NCBI GenBank assembly: GCA_012510445.1
Contig: JAAZIA010000030.1
Span: 1 to 64,000, forward strand
DNA length: 64,000 nucleotides
Direction of reading: 5' to 3'
Origin: Bacteroidales bacterium
GTDB lineage: Bacteria; Bacteroidota; Bacteroidia; Bacteroidales; UBA932
Within the stretch, counting starts at the first letter, position 1. Each line of letters starts with the position of its first letter. Made by a program: the position numbers and the translations under genes. The notes below the pieces were generated by a model. The model worked only from the letters and a program-made list of their open reading frames with translations. It did not search any database and was not told the DNA's origin. Of the stretch, positions 9,003 to 18,221 are shown in pieces.

Positions 9003-10175
9003 TCATTTCTTTTTTATGGTCTCTACCACAGATTCAAAACTACCTTTGTAAAGCACCGTAGTAGTTGTTTGCCCTTTACTCAATTCCTTAACGTCTAGCA
9101 GGGCTTTCTCCCGGGCCAGGGTGATGGAGTACCCTTTTTGCAGTAACGTAAGGGGGTTGTTATTGGTGATCCTTTGTTCCAGTAACTCCAATTGGTGTTC
9201 ATGCCTGCGAAGGGCCCATGTTACATGGCTTTCTAGGTCTTTTAATAAATATTCCAAAGCCTGTTTCTCGTTGTCTGTTCTGTTATGAACTGCTTTTTCC
9301 AAAGCGCGTAATATCAGGATCACCTTCTGCTCTTCTTCTGCCAGTTTGGCGTTCAGAAAGTCGGCCACAGCCGTAGGGGTCTTTAACGCCAGATGGGCCA
9401 CCCTGTCTGCTATATGAACATCTCTATGATGGCCTATTCCCGTAATTACAGGAATGGGAAACTGGGCAATGTGAGCAGCCAGATCGTAGTTATCGTAACT
9501 GTGCAGGTCTGTTGCCGCCCCTCCCCCTCGAATAAGGATAAGCAGATCAAAATCCATACCGTACTCCAATACCTTTTCCATGGCTCGGATGATGCTGGGA
9601 GGTGACCCCTCTCCTTGCATAACAGCAGGAAACAGAACCGTCCTAAAGGCAAATCCGCCGGTCTTGATATGGTCTGCAAAGTCTTGATACCCCGCTGCCG
9701 CTTTAGAAGAAATAACAGCCAAATGCAGAGGTACGTCCGGGAAAGGCAAATCCCTGTTCATATCTGTAATGCCTTCCCTGTCCAGTCTATCCATGGTTTT
9801 TTTACGCTCCAACTCCAATCCGCCCACCGTATAGGAGGGATCGATGTTAGTAGCTACCAGGCTCAGGCCGTAAAGCGGATGCATTCTGGGTTCCACACAA
9901 AGGAGTACTTGCAATCCCGCTTCCAGGTTCATGCCGGTAGATGTTTTGAAAAAAGGCTCCAGCAGTGCATAGGTGCTTGCCCAGATCACCGCCTGTGCTT
10001 TTGCCAGAAGCCGGTCTGTTTTTTTGTCTTTTTGTACCAACTCCATATGGCAGTGTCCGTTGCTTACAACCAAACGGTTAATCTCTGCACGAATCCAGCA
10101 CGGTTCTTCAAAAGCATTATGGATGGCATCTTCCAGACGTCTTTGTAAATCAACCAGATCCAATTTTTCCATCAT
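9003..10175 (-). CDS. xseA: exodeoxyribonuclease VII large subunit
   Basis: A protein of about 391 residues, the catalytic subunit of the bidirectional single-strand exonuclease. An N-terminal OB-fold (EEPCWIRAEINRLVVSNGHCHMELVQKD) is followed by the catalytic domain with LILIRGGGAATDLHSYDNYDLA, ITGIGHHRDVHIADRVAH and KTPTAVADFL, then a long coiled-coil region (about 270-350) that binds XseB. Two adjacent Met codons (10175 and 10172) follow directly after a TAcaTTTG box at 10184-10177. I use 10175; an in-frame ATG at 10187 lies upstream of that box and is less likely. Length is slightly below the usual 400-450 residues. Confidence 0.93.
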   Translation of the reverse strand: MMEKLDLVDLQRRLEDAIHNAFEEPCWIRAEINRLVVSNGHCHMELVQKDKKTDRLLAKAQAVIWASTYALLEPFFKTSTGMNLEAGLQVLLCVEPRMHPLYGLSLVATNIDPSYTVGGLELERKKTMDRLDREGITDMNRDLPFPDVPLHLAVISSKAAAGYQDFADHIKTGGFAFRTVLFPAVMQGEGSPPSIIRAMEKVLEYGMDFDLLILIRGGGAATDLHSYDNYDLAAHIAQFPIPVITGIGHHRDVHIADRVAHLALKTPTAVADFLNAKLAEEEQKVILILRALEKAVHNRTDNEKQALEYLLKDLESHVTWALRRHEHQLELLEQRITNNNPLTLLQKGYSITLAREKALLDVKELSKGQTTTTVLYKGSFESVVETIKKK

Positions 10176-10176
10176 A

Positions 10177-10184
10177 CAAATGTA
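10177..10184 (-). promoter_or_regulatory. candidate -7 box (TAcaTTTG) for xseA-glycogen operon
   Basis: Read on the minus strand this is TACATTTG, a match to the Bacteroidetes -7 consensus TAnnTTTG. It ends 1-4 nt before the two candidate xseA start codons, so the predicted transcript start falls at or inside the start codon (leaderless). I see no -33 TTTG at the expected distance, which lowers confidence. Confidence 0.4.
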
Positions 10185-10218
10185 CATTAAAATATCAAAA
10201 AAACGTTATCTTAGTCGC

Positions 10219-10857
10219 ATGGAAATTAAAGAAGCTGTACTTCATTCCACCTCTGTAAGAGTAGATGATGGTAAGGGAGAAGTTTTCCAGGAAATCGCTT
10301 TCATAGGACGATCAAACGTAGGAAAATCCTCCTTGATAAATATGTTGTGTCAAAAGCAAAAACTGGCCTATACCTCATCTACACCCGGCAAGACACAATG
10401 CATTAACCGCTTTCTAATCAACAACAGCTGGATCATTACAGACCTCCCCGGCTACGGGTATGCCAAATTGTCTAAAACAAAAAGAGCCGATCTTCAAACC
10501 ATGATAAACAACTACATCCGGCGTGCTCCCGGAATGGTTCTTTTGCTGGTTCTGCTTGATTCAAGACATCCCTTGCAAGCTATAGATTTGGATTTTCTTT
10601 TAACTCTCGGACAGTGGCAAATCCCTTTTGCTGTGGCACTTACAAAAACAGACAAGCTTTCAAAAACAGCCCTTGAAAAACAAATGGATGGCTTTAAAGA
10701 ATCTCTTTCTAAGTACTGGGATCCGCTCCCGCCTATGTTTTACACTTCGTCAAAAACAGGAGTGGGAAGAAAAGAGTTGTTGGATTATATAGGTTCCATC
10801 CTTATCTTTGTGGCATCTTCTAACCAAAGGGACAATGGATCATCTGCACTTATTTAA
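10219..10857 (+). CDS. engB: ribosome biogenesis GTP-binding protein YsxC/EngB
   Basis: A 212-residue circularly unpermuted TRAFAC GTPase needed for 50S subunit assembly. G1 is GRSNVGKSS (30-38), the G2-region threonine lies in TPGKT (55-59), G3 is DLPGYGYAKL (75-84) and G4 is TKTD (142-145), all in order. The ATG at 10219 gives the usual N-terminus; the frame is open further upstream but that region is antisense to xseA. A near-consensus box TAtcTTAG (10207-10214) ends 4 nt before the ATG. The 3' end overlaps prs by 23 bp. Confidence 0.95.
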   Translation: MEIKEAVLHSTSVRVDDGKGEVFQEIAFIGRSNVGKSSLINMLCQKQKLAYTSSTPGKTQCINRFLINNSWIITDLPGYGYAKLSKTKRADLQTMINNYIRRAPGMVLLLVLLDSRHPLQAIDLDFLLTLGQWQIPFAVALTKTDKLSKTALEKQMDGFKESLSKYWDPLPPMFYTSSKTGVGRKELLDYIGSILIFVASSNQRDNGSSALI

Positions 10858-11785
10858 AATCTTCTCTTGCCGTGGATCCAGATATCTTGCTGAACGCATT
10901 TCCACCCATCTGGGTCTGCCCTTGGGATTATTAACTGTAAACACATTCAGCGACGGGGAATTTCAACCGGCTTTTGATGAGAGCGTAAGAGGCGCAACCA
11001 TTTTCATCATCCAATCTACATTTCCTCCCGTTGACAACCTGTTTGAGTTATTACTTACCATAGACGCCGCCAAAAGGGCTTCTGCCTATAAAGTAATGGC
11101 TGTAATACCTTATTTTGGCTGGGCCCGTCAAGACCGAAAAGACAGGCCACGCGTTTCTATAGGCGCAAAAATGGTAGCCAACCTGTTGCATGCTGTAGGA
11201 TGTGACCGCGTGATGACCATGGACTTACATGCAGACCAGATACAAGGTTTTTTTGATTTTCCAGTAGATCACGTGTATTCCAGTTCTGTATTTGTACCTT
11301 ATATCAAGAGCCTGAATCTGGAAAATTTATCGGTAGCTGCTCCCGATATGGGAGGAGCAAAAAGAGCCAACGCGTATGCTAGAAAATTGGAGTGTCCTTT
11401 GATTATTTGCCACAAATCCAGAGAAAAAGCAAACGTGGTGGGCAGCATGACAGCCATTGGAGAAGTTAAAGATAGGAACATAATCATCCTGGACGATATG
11501 ATAGACACCGCGGGAACCATGGTGAAAGCCGCAGAGATGATGATAGATAAGGGAGCACGCAGCGTGCGTGCCATTGCCACACACCCTGTATTGTCCGGAC
11601 TGGCTTACAACACCCTTGCCAATTCACCTTTGGAAGAAGTGATTGTGACAGATACCATTCCTCTTTGCGACGACCCCAACGTAGATAAAAGCAAGATCAA
11701 GGTGTTATCTATAGCACAGGAATTTGCAGACATCATTGAAAAAGTGTACAACTTCCAATCCATCAGCAGTAAATTTACTTTGTAA
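10835..11785 (+). CDS. prs: ribose-phosphate pyrophosphokinase
   Basis: A 316-residue PRPP synthetase making phosphoribosyl pyrophosphate from ribose-5-phosphate and ATP for nucleotide, His, Trp and NAD synthesis. Recognisable motifs are FSDGEFQPAFDESVRG near the N-terminus, YFGWARQDRKDRPRVSIGAKMVANLL, MDLHADQIQGFFD, and the PRPP-binding loop LDDMIDTAGTM near residues 220-232. The start at 10835 gives the normal N-terminus (MDHLHLFKIFSCRGSRYLAE) inside the engB 3' end. It is followed directly by nadE (TAATG overlap), linking PRPP supply with NAD synthesis. Confidence 0.96.
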   Translation: MDHLHLFKIFSCRGSRYLAERISTHLGLPLGLLTVNTFSDGEFQPAFDESVRGATIFIIQSTFPPVDNLFELLLTIDAAKRASAYKVMAVIPYFGWARQDRKDRPRVSIGAKMVANLLHAVGCDRVMTMDLHADQIQGFFDFPVDHVYSSSVFVPYIKSLNLENLSVAAPDMGGAKRANAYARKLECPLIICHKSREKANVVGSMTAIGEVKDRNIIILDDMIDTAGTMVKAAEMMIDKGARSVRAIATHPVLSGLAYNTLANSPLEEVIVTDTIPLCDDPNVDKSKIKVLSIAQEFADIIEKVYNFQSISSKFTL

Positions 11786-12618
11786 TGAAATCAGCCGGCC
11801 AATTGTACGACGTACTTATAGAAGGAATCAGCCGGTTTTTTAAAGAAGCCGGGAAGAAAAAAGCCGTTCTGGGGCTTTCCGGTGGCCTGGATTCTGCTGT
11901 AGTTGCCTGCCTTGCGCAGGATGCCCTTGGGAAAAATAACGTACACAGCCTGCTTATGCCCGGTCCATACTCTACCATACACTCCATTACAGACGCACTA
12001 AAGTCGTGTTCTTTGAACGAATTAAGCCACCATATTGTGCCCATAGATGCTATTTATCACAAAGCGTTACGGGAATTGTCATCGGTCATGGAACACACAA
12101 ACTTTGATGTAACAGAAGAGAACGTTCAGGCTCGATTACGGGCAGTTTTTTTGATGGCCTATGCCAATAAACACAATACGCTTTTGCTTTGTACAAGTAA
12201 TAAAAGCGAACTGGCCATGGGATACGGGACGTTGTACGGAGACTTGGCAGGAGCCTTGATGGTATTGGGAGATGTGTATAAAACACAAGTATATGAACTG
12301 GCTGCTTTTCTGAACAAAGACCGGGAACGCATTCCGGCACACACCATAACAAAAGAACCTTCAGCAGAATTACGGATAGACCAAAAAGATACAGACTCCA
12401 TACCACCCTATCCCATTTTAGATCCCATACTAAAGGCTCTTGTAGAAGAAAACAGAACTCCGGAACAGATTATGGCAGCAGGTTCTCCTCCCGACATTGT
12501 TTCCAGGATTGTCCAAAGTCTGGGAAAGTTTTCTTTTAAATACCTGCAGGTTCCTCCCGTTCTTGCTGTTACTCAACATCCGTTGCTTCCGGAAAATAAA
12601 TGTTATCGGCTCACTTAA
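11785..12618 (+). CDS. nadE: NH3-dependent NAD+ synthetase
   Basis: A 277-residue ATP-pyrophosphatase that amidates nicotinic acid adenine dinucleotide. The PP-loop SGGLDSA is at 32-38, and CTSNKSELAMGYGTLYGDLAGA is the conserved C-terminal substrate-binding stretch. It lacks the N-terminal glutaminase domain of the long NadE form, so it should use ammonia directly. The start overlaps the prs stop by one base, and the stop overlaps the start of the next small gene in the same TAATG arrangement. Confidence 0.94.
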   Translation: MKSAGQLYDVLIEGISRFFKEAGKKKAVLGLSGGLDSAVVACLAQDALGKNNVHSLLMPGPYSTIHSITDALKSCSLNELSHHIVPIDAIYHKALRELSSVMEHTNFDVTEENVQARLRAVFLMAYANKHNTLLLCTSNKSELAMGYGTLYGDLAGALMVLGDVYKTQVYELAAFLNKDRERIPAHTITKEPSAELRIDQKDTDSIPPYPILDPILKALVEENRTPEQIMAAGSPPDIVSRIVQSLGKFSFKYLQVPPVLAVTQHPLLPENKCYRLT

Positions 12619-12833
12619 TGACAGTATTTTTGCTTTCTCTGGGGTTGCTGGCTGTGGGAATAACAGTCATGAGTCTGGTAGTAATTGTCAGAAAAAGAAG
12701 TGATTTTTCAAAATTTTCTGTAGGGCACAACCGTTCTATGAAAGACCGTGGCATACAGTGTGCAGGAAAAGAAGAAAAAATGCTTCACAAAAAGGAAAAA
12801 AATGGGAATAGTTGCCATTGTGGGACGACCTAA
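12618..12833 (+). CDS. small single-pass membrane protein (conserved Bacteroidales type)
   Basis: A 71-residue frame starting [27 protein letters not shown]. It has one N-terminal membrane helix (about residues 2-24), then a basic linker and the short soluble motif [20 protein letters not shown] with a cysteine. The layout of helix, F-x-x-GHN-x-x-M-x-x-RGI-x-C resembles a small 'membrane or secreted protein' that I recall as widespread in Bacteroidetes; no function is known to me. The ATG overlaps the nadE stop (TAATG) and the 3' end overlaps der by 32 bp, so it fits the chain of coupled genes. The last 20 residues could be read-through sequence with little constraint. Confidence 0.6.
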   Translation: MTVFLLSLGLLAVGITVMSLVVIVRKRSDFSKFSVGHNRSMKDRGIQCAGKEEKMLHKKEKNGNSCHCGTT

Positions 12834-14106
12834 TGTAGGGAAGTCCACACTTTTTAACAGATTAATAGGGAAACGTCAGGCTATTGTAGATCATACTTCG
12901 GGAGTTACCCGTGACCGTCAATACGGAAAGACGGATTGGAGCGGAAAAGAATTTTCCATTATCGATACGGGAGGATATGCAGAAAAATCCGATGATTTTT
13001 TTGAAGAACATATACGCCGGCAGGTACTGATTGCCATTGAAGAATCGGACGTAGTCCTGTTTGTGGTTGATGTTCAAACAGGAATAACAGATTATGACCA
13101 GATCATTGCCGGCATCCTCAGAAGATCAGAAAAACAAGTAATTGTTGTGGTAAACAAGGTAGATGACGGAAGTAAAATCTTTGATTCTTACCAATTTCAT
13201 GCGCTAGGTTTAGGGGACCCCATATCCGTTGCGGCCATAAGTGGAAGCGGCACAGGCGACTTGCTGGATAAAGTGCTGGAATTGCTTCCCGCCAAAGAAG
13301 CTTCGGAAGAAACTCATACCATTCCTTACATAGCCATTGTAGGAAGGCCCAATGTGGGTAAATCTTCTCTTACCAATGCTTTCCTTGGTGAAGAAAGAAA
13401 CATTGTCACTCCTTTGGCCGGAACCACCCGGGATGCTATTGCCACCCGGTACACAAAGTATGGACATGACTTTATGTTGGTAGATACGGCAGGACTGAGA
13501 AAAAAAGCAAAAACAAAAGAAGACCTCGAGTTTTATTCTTCCATGCGAGCCATCAGAGCCATTGAACATTCAGACGTTTGTATTTTAATGATAGATGCCG
13601 TTTCCGGTATAGAGGCTCAAGATTTAAGCATCTTTAACGTAATCCTGAGAAATAAAAAAGGCTGTGTGATTGTAGTTAACAAATGGGATTTGATAGAAAA
13701 AGACACAAATACCATGATCGCTTTTGAAAAGGAAATCAGGCAACGTATCGCTCCTTTTACGGACGTTCCTCTACTCTTTACTTCTGCTATAAAAAAACAG
13801 AGGATACATCAAATTTTAGAGGTAGCTGCCCAAGTTTTTGAAAACAGAGCCCGACGCATTACCACCTCACGCCTGAATGAGGTCATGCTGCCGGTAATAG
13901 AAAACACCCCTCCTCCGGCTACAAAGGGTAAGCACATAAAGATCAAATACATAACACAACTGCCAACCCCTTCTCCCTCCTTTGTCTTTTTCTGCAATTT
14001 ACCTCAGTACATAAAAGAGCCTTACAAGAGGTTTCTTGAGAACAAATTACGTGAAAATTTTGATTTTCATGGCGTTCCCATCCAGGTATTCATGAGAAAG
14101 AAATAA
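12802..14106 (+). CDS. der: ribosome biogenesis GTPase Der (EngA)
   Basis: A 434-residue double GTPase for 50S assembly. The first G domain opens [16 protein letters not shown] (P-loop 8-16) with DTGGY as G3 and NKVD as G4. The second begins at residue 181 (GRPNVGKSS) with DTAGL and NKWD. The C-terminal KH-like domain ends the protein. The start at 12802 gives the standard N-terminus; the frame is open further upstream but has no Der-like sequence there. It overlaps the small membrane protein gene. It is the last gene of the engB-prs-nadE run, so two ribosome-assembly GTPases bracket the PRPP/NAD genes. Confidence 0.96.
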   Translation: MGIVAIVGRPNVGKSTLFNRLIGKRQAIVDHTSGVTRDRQYGKTDWSGKEFSIIDTGGYAEKSDDFFEEHIRRQVLIAIEESDVVLFVVDVQTGITDYDQIIAGILRRSEKQVIVVVNKVDDGSKIFDSYQFHALGLGDPISVAAISGSGTGDLLDKVLELLPAKEASEETHTIPYIAIVGRPNVGKSSLTNAFLGEERNIVTPLAGTTRDAIATRYTKYGHDFMLVDTAGLRKKAKTKEDLEFYSSMRAIRAIEHSDVCILMIDAVSGIEAQDLSIFNVILRNKKGCVIVVNKWDLIEKDTNTMIAFEKEIRQRIAPFTDVPLLFTSAIKKQRIHQILEVAAQVFENRARRITTSRLNEVMLPVIENTPPPATKGKHIKIKYITQLPTPSPSFVFFCNLPQYIKEPYKRFLENKLRENFDFHGVPIQVFMRKK

Positions 14107-14118
14107 AAAAAGGACAGA

Positions 14119-14529
14119 TCAATCCCTTTCAATACGCAATTGCTGAAGCTTATGCTCTTCTCTTTGTGACTTTACAAAAAGAATTATCCGAAAACGTTCT
14201 CCCCCGGCCAAAAGAGTACCTATGCAATACCGCATGGGCAACGATCCGCTCAAATGGACTATGGTAAAAGACTTTGGGGTATAACGAGAGAAGAAATTCT
14301 TCATCAACTGACGTGCCTGGCTTCTGCTGCAAACCCCGGCTGTTCCCAATATATCTACTTCCATATCTTCTGCAAACCATTGTGCAAAAGTAGCCGCATC
14401 TCCGCTTTTAAGGTCGTTTCCTAGTGCAGTAAAAAGTATCTTTGATTCTGAATCCTGCGCCCCCGCCAATAAGGGGAAGGACAGAAAAACACTTGTCAAA
14501 AGAAGGAAAAGAGTTGTCTTTCTGGTCAT
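14119..14529 (-). CDS. DUF4783 family exported protein
   Basis: A 136-residue protein with a clear Sec signal peptide (MTRKTTLFLLLTSVFLSFPLLAGAQ, cleavage near residue 25). The mature part resembles the DUF4783 / NTF2-like fold found in Bacteroidetes: SGDAATFAQWFAEDMEVDILG, SRSQARQLMKNFFSRYTP, and a C-terminal beta-rich segment. Function is unknown; the periplasm is the expected location. It converges with der (12 bp apart) and diverges from the large histidine kinase. No typical -7 box was found upstream. Confidence 0.75.
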   Translation of the reverse strand: MTRKTTLFLLLTSVFLSFPLLAGAQDSESKILFTALGNDLKSGDAATFAQWFAEDMEVDILGTAGVCSRSQARQLMKNFFSRYTPKSFTIVHLSGSLPMRYCIGTLLAGGERFRIILFVKSQREEHKLQQLRIERD

Positions 14530-14569
14530 AACAAAGGGTTAAAACATGGGCAAGTTACACATAATTTCT

Positions 14570-14577
14570 TACTTTTG
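14570..14577 (+). promoter_or_regulatory. -7 box (TActTTTG) for the histidine kinase gene
   Basis: A full match to TAnnTTTG, 77 bp before the kinase ATG at 14655, giving a leader of about 70 nt. No TTTG at the -33 spacing is evident. Confidence 0.5.
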
Positions 14578-14654
14578 CCCTTGCTCTTTAAAGAAAGAGG
14601 CAGTACTTATACCTCTAAGCAAATGTCGTTCCAAATAGGACAAATTATACAAAA

Positions 14655-17600
14655 ATGAAAGTTAAAAACATAGTACAAAAATTATGGGGTTACAGGTACC
14701 TGCTGTCCCTGATAGCTGCTGTGCTTCTTTTTGTACTGTCTTTTTTTGAACTCACCTCGTACAATCGGCGCATGCTAAGGCTGGTAGAAGTGGAAAAAAC
14801 ACTTCACCGCAAGCAGCACATCATAGAAGAGATCGCACGTAAAGAACTGGAACAGGAAGGCATGGCAAATCTTATGGAAAAGAATATTCCGGAAGATATG
14901 GTAGTGTACAAATACTATAAAGACAGCCTCATCTCGTGGATCAACACATTTCCTATCATTAACGATAGCTACAGTCCCGGCTCCATGTTTCCCGGCTTTT
15001 CCTATTTTTCCAGAAATACCATCCTCCATCAACCGCTTTCCGGCGTAGACGGGACAGAGCAATACATGAACCTGGGAAGTGCCTGGTACGTGGTTAGAGC
15101 CTACAGCAAAGATTACGTTACCTTAATAACAGGTATCCGAATAAGAACAGATTTCCCATTCAGTAACAATTTTATAGAATCTAAAGTCAACCGTTCGCTC
15201 AAGTTGCCTGCCCACTGTTCTATTGTTCCGTTTAATCTGGACGAGGGGTTTGTTGTGTTTGGAAAAGACAACGGTATTCTTTTTACCATTCTCAGCGATA
15301 CTTCCATGCAAGTCTATTCAGATGCTGTAATCCTCAGGTGGTTATCTATTGGACTGGCATTCCTCTGGCTTATTTTATGTTACTACAAACGAAAAAAAGC
15401 ACAGCATGCATTAGGGCTGATAGCGGCACTAGCCCTTCTCAGGGCCCTCACATTCTTCTTTTCCGACTCTCTGCAATTAGATACACTGTTTTTCTCACCC
15501 TTACTTTTTGCGGGTGGGTCTATGGAACATTCCTTAGCAGCCATGATCCTCAATACTTGTCTTATCTTTACCGGGGCATGGGCTATTTACCTGGCGCGAG
15601 AAGATTTTCAACGAATAAGGAGTTCTCTTAAGAAGCCTTGGCCGGTACTTATAAACATAAGTTTAGGATTGTTTATGGTTGCCTGTGGCTGGCTTACACA
15701 CCATACCCTAAAAGCGTTGACCATGGACTCCAACATAGTCTTGGAGCTGTTCAAATTAGGCGAGATCACCTGGTACTCTATCTTAGCCTATGTTATTGTT
15801 TCTCTTTTACTGATCTCGGCTTTTTTGCTGTTTCGTACCCTCTTGGTAAGCAACAAGGTTCCTTCGCGTTCTTTCTTTTTTAGCAATCGTTTTACGTATT
15901 TATATGTCCTCTTTGCAGCCGTTTACAGCCTGATGGCAGTAAGCCACTACGGCTATCAAAAAGAAATAAACCTATACAAGGTCTGGACTCAAAAAATGTC
16001 TGTGGAAAGAGACCTTACCTTGGAAATGCAACTTAGGCGTATAGAAGAAAGGATTGCCATTGATCCCATCCTCTCCATCATGATTCAGATGGAGCAAGAC
16101 CACGATTTGATTCTTTCCCGAATCCGAGAAACGTACTTTGCCGATTTTCTCCAAAAATACCAGATTCAAATCACCATCTGTGAACCGGGCGATGTGTTGG
16201 TAGTGGCCGGTTTACCCGGACCGGTTTCCTGTTACCAGTATTTCCACAGCGAATTGTTGAAAAACGGGACGCCTTTGGCAGAAGATTCCAGATTTTACAA
16301 CATAGATACTAAATTGGGTACCATCAGCTACATAGGGGTCTTTACGTTCTATAGCTACAGCGGTTCTCAAGATTTATACATAGTACTCGATTCGCGATAC
16401 ATCAAAGACGCACTGGGGTACCCTTCCCTGCTCTCTGACAGGTCACAACTGGACCGCTTCAAACTGCCTCACGATTACTCCTATGCCAAGTACATCAATG
16501 GGAAGTTAATTTCTAACAGTGGCAAACATGTATATCCCAGCAAGTTAATTTTCATGCCTAAAGAAGGGTTCAGCTTGCGCAAAGAAAACAAGACCCTGCA
16601 CAGCTATTATACAATAGACAATAAAGTACTTCTTATTACGCGTCCGGTCCGAACTCCGTTACCTTACTTAGTTTCGTTATCGTACCTCTTTCTGTTTTAC
16701 GGATTGTTTTTTGCCATAACGCTGGGCCTTTTAAGAGAAAGCGACCTTAAGATAGACCTTCCCAGGAATTCATTCCGGCGCAAGATTACTCTTTTACTGG
16801 TAGGGCTTCTTTTTGTAGCGCTTGTGCTCATGGCTACAGGCAGCATTGGGTTTGGATTAAAGCTCTACGAATCTACAAATAGCCGACAAATGAGTCAACA
16901 GATGGATGCTGCGCGTTCGTCGTTAGAGGAATACATCCGGTTTGCAGACAGATCTACAGACCCCACGGCCAACGTAATTGAGCTTATAAATACCATAAAC
17001 CGTTTGTCTTCCAACATACAGATTCACGTAAACCTGTTTGATCCGCACGGCAGATTGCTACGCTCTTCGCAACCGGAAATATTTGAACGTCACTTAATAA
17101 GTGCCCGAATGAACGGCCAGGCGTTCCGCCAGATGAAGCATAACGAAGAACCTGAATTCATCCAAAAAGAGCGGATTGGTTCTCTTGTATACTACTCTAT
17201 GTACGCCCCCTTATACCACACCAATGGAGAACTGGCCGCATACATTAATATCCCTTACCTTTCCGGTCAGACAGACGTAAAAAGAGACACGTCTGCCATC
17301 ATAGCCGCCATTGTTAACTTGTACCTGCTTTTGCTTCTGGGAACCGTCTTTGTAAGTTATGCCGTTTCTAACCAAATCACCAGACCCTTGGCAGAGATGG
17401 GAGAAAAAATAAGCCGTCTGGACGTAACGCGCGAACCGGAACACATACATTATACTTCCGATGACGAACTGGGGCTGTTGGCGAAAGCGTACAATAAAAT
17501 GGCCGACGACCTGAATGAAAGTACCCGACGTTTGGCGCAGTCAGAAAGAGAACAAGCCTGGAGAGAAATGGCACAACAAATCGCACACGAAATAAAGAAT

Positions 17601-18221
17601 CCTCTCACTCCCATGCGTTTAAGCATACAACACCTCATCAGACTTAAACAAGAAAGTTCCCCAAAATGGCTAGATCATTTCGATAAAATTGTAGTTTCCC
17701 TTTTAGAGCAAATTGATATTTTATCGAATGCAGCTTCTGAATTTTCTAATTTTTCCCGGTTTAACACAGAAGCCCCGGTAGAAGTAGAGTTAAACGCGCT
17801 CATTAAAGAACAGATGGTACTATTCTCTACGTCTGAGCATATTAAGATACACTTTGAATCGGACGTTCCACAAGCCCGTATAAACGTAAGACGAACCCAA
17901 TGGGTAAGCCTGTTGGTAAACTTATTGTCAAACGCCGTACAATCTGTAGAAGAACAGGCCATTGGCGTCATTAGTATACACCTGGCAGACGAAGGAGATA
18001 CGTACCTGATACGCGTGGCAGACAACGGCCCCGGAGTGCCGGAAGAAAACCGTCACAAGCTCTTCCATCCCAATTTTACTACAAAAAGCAGCGGAACAGG
18101 ACTGGGTCTTGCCATTTGCAGAGGCATAGTGGAACAATACCGCGGTGAAATATTCTATACGTCTTCTGAATGGGGAGGTGCCAGCTTTAATGTGAGGATT
18201 CCAAAAACTTCCGTTATTTAA
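14655..18221 (+). CDS. NtrY-like multi-spanning sensor histidine kinase
   Basis: A 1188-residue hybrid of membrane and kinase parts. One helix lies near residues 14-33, then an extracytoplasmic region, then six or so helices between about 227 and 430 (for example WLSIGLAFLWLILCYY and WYSILAYVIVSLLLISAFLLF). A second long extracytoplasmic region follows, then helices near 675-695 and 712-735, another extracytoplasmic sensor of about 130 residues, and a last helix (about 880-900). HAMP follows (ITRPLAEMGEKISRLD), then the H-box AHEIKNPLTPMRLS with phosphoacceptor His978, the N-box NLLSNAVQS, and DNGPGVP and GTGLGLAI of the ATPase domain. The HEIKNPLTP box is the NtrY/NtrB type. It is far longer than the 600-800 residues common for NtrY. 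The likely partner is the convergent regulator, with which it overlaps by 8 bp at the 3' ends. Confidence 0.9.
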   Translation: MKVKNIVQKLWGYRYLLSLIAAVLLFVLSFFELTSYNRRMLRLVEVEKTLHRKQHIIEEIARKELEQEGMANLMEKNIPEDMVVYKYYKDSLISWINTFPIINDSYSPGSMFPGFSYFSRNTILHQPLSGVDGTEQYMNLGSAWYVVRAYSKDYVTLITGIRIRTDFPFSNNFIESKVNRSLKLPAHCSIVPFNLDEGFVVFGKDNGILFTILSDTSMQVYSDAVILRWLSIGLAFLWLILCYYKRKKAQHALGLIAALALLRALTFFFSDSLQLDTLFFSPLLFAGGSMEHSLAAMILNTCLIFTGAWAIYLAREDFQRIRSSLKKPWPVLINISLGLFMVACGWLTHHTLKALTMDSNIVLELFKLGEITWYSILAYVIVSLLLISAFLLFRTLLVSNKVPSRSFFFSNRFTYLYVLFAAVYSLMAVSHYGYQKEINLYKVWTQKMSVERDLTLEMQLRRIEERIAIDPILSIMIQMEQDHDLILSRIRETYFADFLQKYQIQITICEPGDVLVVAGLPGPVSCYQYFHSELLKNGTPLAEDSRFYNIDTKLGTISYIGVFTFYSYSGSQDLYIVLDSRYIKDALGYPSLLSDRSQLDRFKLPHDYSYAKYINGKLISNSGKHVYPSKLIFMPKEGFSLRKENKTLHSYYTIDNKVLLITRPVRTPLPYLVSLSYLFLFYGLFFAITLGLLRESDLKIDLPRNSFRRKITLLLVGLLFVALVLMATGSIGFGLKLYESTNSRQMSQQMDAARSSLEEYIRFADRSTDPTANVIELINTINRLSSNIQIHVNLFDPHGRLLRSSQPEIFERHLISARMNGQAFRQMKHNEEPEFIQKERIGSLVYYSMYAPLYHTNGELAAYINIPYLSGQTDVKRDTSAIIAAIVNLYLLLLLGTVFVSYAVSNQITRPLAEMGEKISRLDVTREPEHIHYTSDDELGLLAKAYNKMADDLNESTRRLAQSEREQAWREMAQQIAHEIKNPLTPMRLSIQHLIRLKQESSPKWLDHFDKIVVSLLEQIDILSNAASEFSNFSRFNTEAPVEVELNALIKEQMVLFSTSEHIKIHFESDVPQARINVRRTQWVSLLVNLLSNAVQSVEEQAIGVISIHLADEGDTYLIRVADNGPGVPEENRHKLFHPNFTTKSSGTGLGLAICRGIVEQYRGEIFYTSSEWGGASFNVRIPKTSVI

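Noticed and set aside
9615..10148. Plus-strand frame of 177 codons
   Set aside because: Antisense to xseA, no recognisable motif, and no promoter before it.
11268..11276. CACGTG core near 11270 as a parS site
   Set aside because: Flanks do not match the parS arms and it lies inside prs coding sequence.
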